This document shows positions 17,272-24,970 of a stretch of 64,000 bases of DNA, piece after piece. This DNA is from Candidatus Nucleicultrix amoebiphila FS5. Lineage in GTDB: Bacteria; Pseudomonadota; Alphaproteobacteria; Caedimonadales; Nucleicultricaceae. The translations under genes were made by a program, and so were the position numbers. The first letter of the stretch is position 1. Each line of letters opens with the position of its first letter. The notes under the pieces are model-generated. The model did not search any database. It was not told where the DNA came from and saw nothing but the letters and a program-made list of their open reading frames with translations. The DNA lies in the NCBI RefSeq assembly GCF_002117145.1, contig NZ_CP008743.1:1550001-1614000 (forward strand). The letters run 5' to 3'.

Positions 17272-18009
17272 ATGTTTAGTTTAAATGGCAAAAAAGCGTT
17301 AATAACAGGCGCTTCTGGAGCTCTCGGGGCTTCTATCGCTAAGGCTTTGCATGATCAAGGTGCAACAGTAATGCTCACAGGGACCCGCGTTGAAGCTCTA
17401 GAAAAATTAGGAGCTGAACTGAAGGATCGCTATCATATTTTGCCCTGTAATTTGAGTGATACGGCCTCTGTAGAGCAGTTAATTCCCGAAGCTGAAAAAC
17501 AAATGGGGCAAATTGACATTCTTGTCAATAATGCAGGGATTACCCGCGATAATCTTATGGTGCGTTTGAAGGATGATGATTTAAAAGATGTGGTTGAAGT
17601 GAATCTAGCAGTCCCTTTTCGCTTAATGCGCGCGTGTCTTAGAGGGATGATGAAGCAACGTTGGGGGCGAATTATTAATATTTCGTCCATTGTAGGCGTT
17701 ACAGGGAACCCAGGGCAAACAAATTATTGCGCTACAAAAGCTGGTTTAATCGGCCTTTCAAAGGCTTTAGCAGCAGAAGTTGCGTCAAGAAATATAACTG
17801 TTAATTGCATCGCGCCCGGGTTTATGGTATCGGCTATGACAGGATCTCTACCAGAGGCCCAAAAGGAAAAGCTATTGAGTGCGATTCCTATGGGGCGGAT
17901 GGGGGCAGCTGAAGATGTAGCTGCAGCCGCTGTTTTTCTGGCTAGCGATGAAGCAGGGTATGTTACTGGACAAACCTTGCATATCAACGGCGGGATGGCT
18001 ATGATCTAG
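17272..18009 (+). CDS. fabG: 3-oxoacyl-ACP reductase
   Basis: NADPH-dependent short-chain dehydrogenase reducing 3-oxoacyl-ACP. The Rossmann motif TGASGALG, NNAG in LVNNAGITRDN, and the catalytic Ser, Tyr, Lys set (NISSIVG, NYCATKAG) are all seen. 245 residues from ATG 17272, which has GAGGA at 17262-17266; an upstream TTG overlapping fabD is less likely. Ends with HINGGMAMI as usual. Confidence 0.97.
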   Translation: MFSLNGKKALITGASGALGASIAKALHDQGATVMLTGTRVEALEKLGAELKDRYHILPCNLSDTASVEQLIPEAEKQMGQIDILVNNAGITRDNLMVRLKDDDLKDVVEVNLAVPFRLMRACLRGMMKQRWGRIINISSIVGVTGNPGQTNYCATKAGLIGLSKALAAEVASRNITVNCIAPGFMVSAMTGSLPEAQKEKLLSAIPMGRMGAAEDVAAAAVFLASDEAGYVTGQTLHINGGMAMI

Positions 18010-18092
18010 CTATTCTATTTTGGTGCATTCTATTGTTAGAAGCACAAGTTAGGGTTTAAAACCCTTGGTTATCCAATAAATGAGGATTATTT

Positions 18093-18335
18093 ATGAGCGA
18101 CATTAATGAAAGAGTAAAGAAAATCGTTGTTGAACATTTGGGTGTTGAGGAAGCGAAAGTGACCCCATCAGCAAGCTTTGTAGACGATTTGGGTGCAGAC
18201 AGTTTAGATACTGTTGAATTGGTTATGGCTTTTGAAGAGGAATTTGGTATTGAAATTCCTGATGATGCTGCTGAAAAGATTACAACAATTCAGAAAGCTA
18301 TTGATTATATTAAGGAACACCAAAACGCTGCTTAA
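18093..18335 (+). CDS. acpP: Acyl carrier protein
   Basis: 80-residue acidic carrier. The phosphopantetheine site is [10 protein letters not shown] with Ser37. It lies between fabG and fabF, the standard place, and supplies the carrier for all enzymes of this cluster. Confidence 0.98.
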   Translation: MSDINERVKKIVVEHLGVEEAKVTPSASFVDDLGADSLDTVELVMAFEEEFGIEIPDDAAEKITTIQKAIDYIKEHQNAA

Positions 18336-18364
18336 GGTGTTGGAATAGTAGCGTTCCTTTTTTT
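18324..18364 (+). terminator. Terminator or attenuator overlapping the end of acpP
   Basis: AACGCTGCT at 18324-18332 pairs (one G-U) with AGTAGCGTT at 18347-18355, followed by CC and seven T residues. The stem includes the acpP stop. It would make acpP more abundant than fabF, in keeping with ACP being needed in excess. Confidence 0.65.
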
Positions 18365-18390
18365 ATTCAACAACGAAGCGAGATTATCCC

Positions 18391-19659
18391 ATGCGTCGAG
18401 TTGTAATCACTGGCCTTGGCCTTGTTACTCCTCTAGGAGCAACAGTCCAGTCTACCTGGAAAAGGCTCATTAACGCCGAATCTGGTATTAAAGAAATTGA
18501 TATCTTTGATATAAGTGACATGCCTGCTAAGATCGCAGGTCTTGTCCCCCAAGGAAATCTAGGAGTCGAAGGTAACTTTAATGCTGATGATTACTTATCC
18601 CCCAAGGATCAAAAAAAAGTAGATCGTTTTATCCTTTATGGTTTAGCTGCTGCGGTAGAAGCTGTGGAGGATTCTGGTTGGAAACCTCAAGACGATGAAT
18701 CTTGCTTTAGAACAGGTGTGATGGTTGGATCAGGAATTGGTGGTCTTCCACGAATTTATGATACTTCCATTATCTTGCATGAGGGGGGACCAAAGAAGGT
18801 TTCCCCATTTTTCATCCCTGCGTCTCTTATTAACCTGACCTCTGGTCAGATTGCGATGCGTTATAATTTTAAAGGTCCCAACCATTCTGTAGTGACTGCT
18901 TGCTCAACGGGTGGTCATGCTATTAGCGATGCTGCACGTCTTATTCAAATGGGTGATGCTGACGTGATGGTAGCAGGTGGTGCGGAGGCAGCTGTGTGTC
19001 GTATAGGTGTAGCAGGCTTTGCTGCTTTGCGCGCTCTTTCGACTAATTTTAATGAAACACCACAAAAAGCTTCAAGACCTTGGGATAAAAATCGTGATGG
19101 GTTCGTCATGGGTGAAGGCGCCGGTATTGTGATTCTTGAGGAATACGAACATGCTAAAAGGCGTGGTGCTAAAATATACGCTGAAATTTTAGGGGGTGGT
19201 CTTTCAGGAGACGCTTACCATATTACAGCTCCTGCTCCGGATGGTAATGGTGCTTATCGTGCTATGCAGGCGGCGTTAAAGCGTGCACAAATTAATCTCG
19301 ATCAAGTCGATTACATTAATGCGCATGGTACTTCAACTCCTATGGGAGATGAAATCGAACTAGGTGCTGTAAAACGTCTCTTTGGCGAAAAGGTCAAAAA
19401 TCTTTCTATGTCTTCCACAAAATCAGCCATCGGTCATTTATTAGGAGCAGCTGGAGGTGTTGAAGCAGTGTTTGCTATTCTTAGTATTCAAGATAGCGTT
19501 GTTCCTCCAACATTGAATCTGGATGATCCTTGTGAAGGGGCTGAGGAAGTTGATTTAGTGCCTCATCAAGCCAAACAACGAAGAGTAAAATATGCTCTTT
19601 CCAACGCCTTTGGTTTTGGTGGTACAAACTCTTCCTTAGTATTTGGAGCCATTGAATAG
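18391..19659 (+). CDS. fabF: 3-oxoacyl-ACP synthase II
   Basis: Elongating condensing enzyme of type II fatty acid synthesis. Catalytic Cys is in TACSTGGHA, and the two His are in NAHGTSTPMGD and KSAIGHLLGAAGG. Ends with NAFGFGGTNSSLVF. 422 residues, normal. Its last 17 bases overlap the proposed start of mltG. Confidence 0.97.
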   Translation: MRRVVITGLGLVTPLGATVQSTWKRLINAESGIKEIDIFDISDMPAKIAGLVPQGNLGVEGNFNADDYLSPKDQKKVDRFILYGLAAAVEAVEDSGWKPQDDESCFRTGVMVGSGIGGLPRIYDTSIILHEGGPKKVSPFFIPASLINLTSGQIAMRYNFKGPNHSVVTACSTGGHAISDAARLIQMGDADVMVAGGAEAAVCRIGVAGFAALRALSTNFNETPQKASRPWDKNRDGFVMGEGAGIVILEEYEHAKRRGAKIYAEILGGGLSGDAYHITAPAPDGNGAYRAMQAALKRAQINLDQVDYINAHGTSTPMGDEIELGAVKRLFGEKVKNLSMSSTKSAIGHLLGAAGGVEAVFAILSIQDSVVPPTLNLDDPCEGAEEVDLVPHQAKQRRVKYALSNAFGFGGTNSSLVFGAIE

Positions 19660-20650
19660 GGTCCTGCATTATTGGCAGCGATACTCCTTAGCACTGACGA
19701 TTGTTAGCATCCTCTTAATTTTCTTTGGGGGGTATGAATGGTTGGGGCGTGGGTTTTATCAGGGGCAAAGCCAGCTTTCTCAAACAACGGTCCTTATTCC
19801 AAAAGGTCTTAGTCTTCATAAACTTTCTATGCTGCTTGAAGAGAAAAAAGTCATTCCCTCTTGGATCATTTTTGAGGTGAATGTGCGTTTGCGACGAAAT
19901 TCTTCTAAAATAAAAGCAGGTGAATATTTATTTTTATCCTCAAGAACACCTGCAAGCGTGATGTTACAAATGATTGAGGGACGCACGGTAAAGCGTCGCA
20001 TTACAATTATTGAAGGCCTTAAAAATAAAGAGATTATTAAAATTTTAATGACAGCTGAAGGTCTAGAAGGGGATATCGTTAATATTCCAGAGCAAGGCTA
20101 TTTAATGCCGGAAACTTATTATTATTCTTATCATGATTCTAGACAAGCAGTGTTAGAGCGGATGCACGAAGCGATGTTCGATGCTCTTGAAAAAGCATGG
20201 AATACAAGAAAACCAGATTTACCTTTAAAAGATCCTAGAGAAGCTATTATCTTAGCATCTATTGTTGAAAAAGAAACAGCTCTGGGATATGAACGTCCTC
20301 GCGTCGCTGCTGTTTTCTTAAATCGTCTTAAAAAGAATATGCCTTTGCAAGCTGATCCGACAGTTAGCTATGGATTAGAAAAAGCCTATGGAAAAACTCT
20401 AGAGCGCCCGCTCAATCGAAATGATCTGACGATTTTAACGCCCTATAATACTTATATGATTCAGGGGTTACCGCCTGAGCCTATCTGTAATCCAGGTCTT
20501 GCTTCTTTAAAAGCCGTTTTAAATCCAATGGCGACAGCGGATTTATATTTTGTCGCCAATGGTGAAGGAGGACACACTTTTTCCCCTAATTACAAAGAGC
20601 ATCAAAAACATCATCAAAAGCTTCGTGCTCTTCGTAAAAAAGAAAAATGA
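19643..20650 (+). CDS. mltG: Endolytic murein transglycosylase MltG (YceG)
   Basis: Inner-membrane lytic transglycosylase that cuts nascent glycan strands. One membrane helix (about residues 15-32) is followed by a LysM-like part (PKGLSLHKLSMLLEEKKVIP) and the YceG domain with YLMPETYYY, ILASIVEKET containing the catalytic Glu, and LQADPTVSYGL. fabF-mltG is a common proteobacterial order. The start is uncertain: TTG at 19643 or 19652, both overlapping fabF, since no ATG lies before the membrane helix. Confidence 0.92.
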   Translation: MEPLNRVLHYWQRYSLALTIVSILLIFFGGYEWLGRGFYQGQSQLSQTTVLIPKGLSLHKLSMLLEEKKVIPSWIIFEVNVRLRRNSSKIKAGEYLFLSSRTPASVMLQMIEGRTVKRRITIIEGLKNKEIIKILMTAEGLEGDIVNIPEQGYLMPETYYYSYHDSRQAVLERMHEAMFDALEKAWNTRKPDLPLKDPREAIILASIVEKETALGYERPRVAAVFLNRLKKNMPLQADPTVSYGLEKAYGKTLERPLNRNDLTILTPYNTYMIQGLPPEPICNPGLASLKAVLNPMATADLYFVANGEGGHTFSPNYKEHQKHHQKLRALRKKEK

Positions 20651-20881
20651 GTTTAAAGCTCAGGTCTTGTCCAAAGCACATGCATTAGAAAATTTGGTAT
20701 TTTATACAAGCGAACAAGTTTGTTTTCATCCATATAGTTCTCAATATCTTGTTGATTCCAACCATAAAGATAAGCTGTTTCAATTCCACGTTAACTGTCC
20801 TACACAATGGACAAAATTAAAGTCGCTATTGAGGATTTTAAAATAGTTCCCATATATATAAAAAACGAGATTTGAGAAGCC

Positions 20882-22213
20882 ATGAAAAATATTAATAAAC
20901 TGACCTTTGCATTTTGTTTATCTCTATCGATTTCTGCAAATGCTATGTTTCCAGAAAATCCTGAGGATCATGGTGATTTGTTGATTGACGGGTACAAGCA
21001 TCCGGGAATAGGACGCATTACTTTAATGGGACAAAAGCGCGATACTAAGGAAACATTTTTACGTTCATTTTCCTCTGCAGCACTTGTTGATGCCTTATCT
21101 TTAGGCTTAGACGCTCAATTTCAAGGAAGAGTTTTCGTTAGTGCAAGGCATGCTTTTAGTGCTCTTGACGGACTTTCAAATGATCCAAATAGAGTTAATA
21201 GAACGCTCTTGCGGCATTCTCTCACTTTTGATCAACGCACTATGGTAAACGACAATTATAAGCCTGAAGAAGGGAAAATTTTTGCTTTATTTTACCCAAA
21301 AAACTATGATTTAAAACCTTCTACGCAAGATGATATTGTCTTTGGTCTTCTGTCCACACCAATTACTGGAGTATCTCCTTTACCTATCAGTTCTCTTTCC
21401 TATGAAGAGGCAGTTGGAAAACCCCTTAAAGTTGTTGGTTATGGAACGAGTGGATTTAAAGATGCTAAGGTTGCTTTTCTGGACGCTTTAAAAAGAGCAG
21501 GGCATCAAATTAGTAATAGCTTTGGTAAAATTAAGGACGTATTTTTATCCACAAAAACTAAGCTCCATCGACAGGGTGAAGACGCCGTTGTGATTCCTAC
21601 TAATGTGAATGGACAATTAATTCCTACGGTCATTGGTTTAAATAAATTACATAGTAAAGTTCAAGGAACTGTTCTTGAAGGGATTTTGAATGGTAAATCT
21701 TTAGCAAGTTTTACTAAAGCTCTAAAAAAAGAATTAAAAACTATGGACAATGTTGATGGTGAGTTCCGTACATTCCGTCAATGGAAAGGTGTTGATTTGC
21801 CTCAACCTATAGGTTTGATCAAAGCTCCCAAGAGAACCGTGCGCTCAGATGTGGGAGATAGTGGCGGAGTCTCTATGGTTAATGAAGATGGAAGTTGGAA
21901 AATCCTTGGTGTTATTGCTTCTGAAGTTTTTGAAGAAGGAGATCCTACAACAAAAAACTTCAAAATAATTGAGGGGAATAAACGGATGCAAGAAATTGGT
22001 TTTGATGGATATGTACGTGAATTAGCGGCTTTGGAAGGACCTTACTTTACACGTTTTATAAAAAATAAAATATTGGCTGTTTTAAGAGAGATGAATCTAA
22101 AGGATCCACTGCTTATAAATACGGAACATATCCATCTATCTTCAAAGATAAAAGCCTTTGGTGATTATATAACGCGTCCAGACGTCTTAACACAAGGTGT
22201 ACATACTTATTAG
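20882..22213 (+). CDS. Exported trypsin-fold serine protease-like protein
   Basis: 443 residues with a signal peptide (1-21, ending ANA). A chymotrypsin-type triad can be read: His90 in FVSARHAF (taking the place of the usual TAAHC), Asp150 or 151 in TQDDIVFGLL, and Ser327 in the perfect GDSGG motif of RSDVGDSGGVSM. An insertion of roughly 100 charged residues (about 195-300) separates the second and third elements. The C-terminal 90 residues are extra. Probably a periplasmic or secreted protease; target unknown. It converges with the NagB-LmbE gene. Confidence 0.72.
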   Translation: MKNINKLTFAFCLSLSISANAMFPENPEDHGDLLIDGYKHPGIGRITLMGQKRDTKETFLRSFSSAALVDALSLGLDAQFQGRVFVSARHAFSALDGLSNDPNRVNRTLLRHSLTFDQRTMVNDNYKPEEGKIFALFYPKNYDLKPSTQDDIVFGLLSTPITGVSPLPISSLSYEEAVGKPLKVVGYGTSGFKDAKVAFLDALKRAGHQISNSFGKIKDVFLSTKTKLHRQGEDAVVIPTNVNGQLIPTVIGLNKLHSKVQGTVLEGILNGKSLASFTKALKKELKTMDNVDGEFRTFRQWKGVDLPQPIGLIKAPKRTVRSDVGDSGGVSMVNEDGSWKILGVIASEVFEEGDPTTKNFKIIEGNKRMQEIGFDGYVRELAALEGPYFTRFIKNKILAVLREMNLKDPLLINTEHIHLSSKIKAFGDYITRPDVLTQGVHTY

Positions 22214-22225
22214 TAAGAACATAGT

Positions 22226-24076
22226 TTATTCATACTGGGCCACAAATTCATCAAGACTAAAATGCTTAAAGACCTCTGCGTATGGAGAAAAAGCAGCTTT
22301 TGTTAATTGACTCAATTTTTTTCCTGATTCCTTGTTGCGATCATAGGCTCTTTGCCAAAATGGACGTGGATCAAAGGATGGGAAAAGAGGGTCTAATTGT
22401 GACGTATGAGCTCTAATAGCTGAAATTTTACGCTCCATCTCAAGCTCATTAAAAGAAACAATCATCAATGAATGAGGTGTATGAAGGGGCCATTCAGCAT
22501 AGGCGCCTCGGTATCCATAGAAGTGAATACGTTGAGCGTTGGGCATGGATTTAATCGTTTGCGCAATAAGCTGTGTTGAAAGCCCATGGGCACCATGAGG
22601 ATCATTTTCTGCAGCAAAAAAAATAATATCAGGATTCTTTTCTTTTAATAAATCTTTCATGCGATTTAAATCTCTTGCTTGGAGAGCGTTTATACCTGGA
22701 AGACCGCGACGTTTATAGTACTCTGCCTTAAAAAAAATAAGATTATCAGAATTTAAACCCAAAATGGCTGTTGCATTTGTTGCTTCGACTTCCCGCGCGC
22801 GTTGTTTCGCTAATTGAATGCGTTCTTCTATAGGTAGAGTTGTATGCTCTTTGTCAACGAGCGGAAAAACTTCCTGATATGTTTTGTCAGTTGTTCTCAC
22901 TGCATTACTGCCTGTGACAGCATACACTACATGTATGTTATTTCTCTTTGTCAGCAACTTTTCTAGCGTCGCAGACATACAGATCACGTCATCGTCAGGA
23001 TGAGGAGAAACAATGAGGATGCTCTTGTTTTCGGGCAGTTGCTCGTCTTTTGCTTTATTGATTAGAATTTCCGCTAGGTTTTGAGGAGCCTTATTATAAT
23101 ATCTTTCTTGGTCTTCAATTAAAGTTGCTGCTGGTTGATCAATATACCAATGAACATTTTGATGACGTTGCAAATGACTTGCTGGGAAATCATCATTTTC
23201 AGGATGCATCAGCGCACGTTCAATAACAGGCGCTTTATCGTCGCTTGTAGCTAAAACAATTATCCTTTGAGCCTCAAGAATATTTGCAAGTCCCATGCTC
23301 AAAGCTTGCTTTGGAACGTCTGTGGAAAAGCGATCATTGAATTCGCCTTCTTTAATCATCGACTTTAAAGAAGAAAAACGAAACCCAGTATCCAGTCTTG
23401 TTTTGTCGGTAAGTGTAACAACGTGCGTTCTTGTAGTCAGAGGAGTGCCAGGTTCATTAAACGCAATGTGTCCTCCTCTTAAAATAACTTTTCCTAATGA
23501 CGTTGTTTCTGGATAAGCTCCGCCAACGCCTAAAATAACGAGATCTATAGCATTGCTTTTATTTTGAGTTATTGCTTTTTGAAGTTTGCTCTCATATTGC
23601 TGCGCTGCTTCTTCGGGGGTACTCTCTTTAGGAACTTTTGGTAAATGACAATTTTGAGGTTGTGGAGCTCTTTTTTTATCTATTTCTCTTAAAGGACCAT
23701 AAAAATAAGTATCCATGTAATATTGATAGCTTAAAGGATGATTTTCTTCGAGCCCTACATATTCATCTAAATTAAAAAATTGAGCCTTTGAAAAATCAAC
23801 ATCTTGAGTTTTTTTAAATTTTTTAACCAAAGCTTTATAGAGTTTAACGGGCGTTGACCCTGTTGGTAATATAATAAGTGCGTTCGGTTTTTTCTTGATT
23901 ACATTAATGACTTCATCGGCAACGGTTTCATAAAGTTCATTAAGACTATTTTCTTCAAATACATCGACATTAGAGAGTGTTTTTTGAGGTGTTTTCATAG
24001 CTGCTTGTGAATTATTCATAGGTCCAATCAATAAAACTAAGGATATTAAAACCCTTCGGATGATAAAGCCTCTCAT
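22226..24076 (-). CDS. Exported glucosamine-6-phosphate deaminase (NagB)-PIG-L/LmbE deacetylase fusion
   Basis: Two enzyme domains in one 616-residue chain. The N-terminal half resembles NagB (LPTGSTP at 70-76, NLDEYVGL at 102-109, HIAFNEPG at 203-210). The C-terminal half is a PIG-L/LmbE zinc deacetylase (SPHPDDDVI at 357-365, NDPHGAH at 491-497). Such fusions are known in Bacteroidetes. Odd points: a signal-like hydrophobic N-terminus (RRVLISLVLLIG), a 13-residue insertion before HIAFNEP, and Gly in place of the Asp of the GxDGH motif (RGGH). The protein may therefore be exported and altered in its deaminase site. Start at ATG 24076; a TTG lies six codons upstream. Confidence 0.82.
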   Translation of the reverse strand: MRGFIIRRVLISLVLLIGPMNNSQAAMKTPQKTLSNVDVFEENSLNELYETVADEVINVIKKKPNALIILPTGSTPVKLYKALVKKFKKTQDVDFSKAQFFNLDEYVGLEENHPLSYQYYMDTYFYGPLREIDKKRAPQPQNCHLPKVPKESTPEEAAQQYESKLQKAITQNKSNAIDLVILGVGGAYPETTSLGKVILRGGHIAFNEPGTPLTTRTHVVTLTDKTRLDTGFRFSSLKSMIKEGEFNDRFSTDVPKQALSMGLANILEAQRIIVLATSDDKAPVIERALMHPENDDFPASHLQRHQNVHWYIDQPAATLIEDQERYYNKAPQNLAEILINKAKDEQLPENKSILIVSPHPDDDVICMSATLEKLLTKRNNIHVVYAVTGSNAVRTTDKTYQEVFPLVDKEHTTLPIEERIQLAKQRAREVEATNATAILGLNSDNLIFFKAEYYKRRGLPGINALQARDLNRMKDLLKEKNPDIIFFAAENDPHGAHGLSTQLIAQTIKSMPNAQRIHFYGYRGAYAEWPLHTPHSLMIVSFNELEMERKISAIRAHTSQLDPLFPSFDPRPFWQRAYDRNKESGKKLSQLTKAAFSPYAEVFKHFSLDEFVAQYE

Positions 24077-24209
24077 GCTCTGTGATTCTTTCAACTATAA
24101 ATATTCTTGATTTTATTCAAAGGTATGCGGTTTAGTATTGTAACGTCAAGAATCTTTTGGGATTAATGACAAGTCTTTTGAAATCTTGTTAAAGGAAGTT
24201 TTTTGAATC

Positions 24210-24965
24210 ATGAAGGTTAAAAGTGTTACTGAGGCTCAATCAGTCTTAAATTCGGCGAATAAAAGCACCCTTGTTCTTTTTGATGTGGATGACACACTTA
24301 TTACTCCACGTTCCACATCTTTTAGATTTCAAGGAAATGGAATTCTTAATCCCATAGATAAATTGAAGGTAAAGAAACATCTTATTCAAAACTTCGAAGA
24401 ACTCTTAGGGGCATGGCGTTTGCAAAGACAAGTGATGTTAGTAGAAAATCATTGGCCGAAAGTCTTAGAACGATTAAAAACGCAAGGAGCACATGTTTTT
24501 GGCTTTACAAAAATGGATACGGGTAAGTTCGGCCCTATCTTGAGCATGGAAGATTGGCGTCTAAATGAATTACGCCAGTATGATCTCACTTTTACCAGGG
24601 AAGTTCTTGGAGAATCTTTTGTAAGGTTTTGGAATGAAGGATCGTTCTATGCTTGTTTTAAAGAAGGCGTAATATTTACTAGCATTTTGAATAAACGCCA
24701 AGCACTTCATTATTTTTTAGAACAAAGTCCTCTTCAGATTGATAAGATTATTTTTATGGATGACAGACTTGAATTCGTTCAAGAAGTTGAAAGTTTTGTT
24801 CAATCGCTATCTTTAGAGTTTCATGGGTTTTATTATCGAGGAATTGAATCTCTAGAAGGAAAAGCCAATCTAGAAATTATTGAGCTGCAAACTCAGAAAT
24901 TGTTGGAACATCATCAATGGTTAGAGGATGAAGAAGCTCATATGTTGTTAAACTCAGGAAAATAA
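24210..24965 (+). CDS. DUF2608 HAD-like protein
   Basis: 251 residues. The HAD phosphatase signature LFDVDDTLI (about 23-31) with the nucleophile Asp is followed by a large cap and, near the C-terminus, IIFMDDRLEFVQEVE, the acidic third motif. This arrangement matches DUF2608, a family seen mainly in intracellular bacteria such as Legionella and Holosporales. No signal peptide. Substrate unknown. It is divergent from the NagB-LmbE fusion, with 133 bases between starts. Confidence 0.75.
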   Translation: MKVKSVTEAQSVLNSANKSTLVLFDVDDTLITPRSTSFRFQGNGILNPIDKLKVKKHLIQNFEELLGAWRLQRQVMLVENHWPKVLERLKTQGAHVFGFTKMDTGKFGPILSMEDWRLNELRQYDLTFTREVLGESFVRFWNEGSFYACFKEGVIFTSILNKRQALHYFLEQSPLQIDKIIFMDDRLEFVQEVESFVQSLSLEFHGFYYRGIESLEGKANLEIIELQTQKLLEHHQWLEDEEAHMLLNSGK

Positions 24966-24970
24966 AGACT

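Noticed and set aside
20550-20846. 98-codon plus-strand frame at the end of mltG
   Set aside because: Overlaps mltG in another frame for 100 bases, has no ribosome binding site and no recognisable content.
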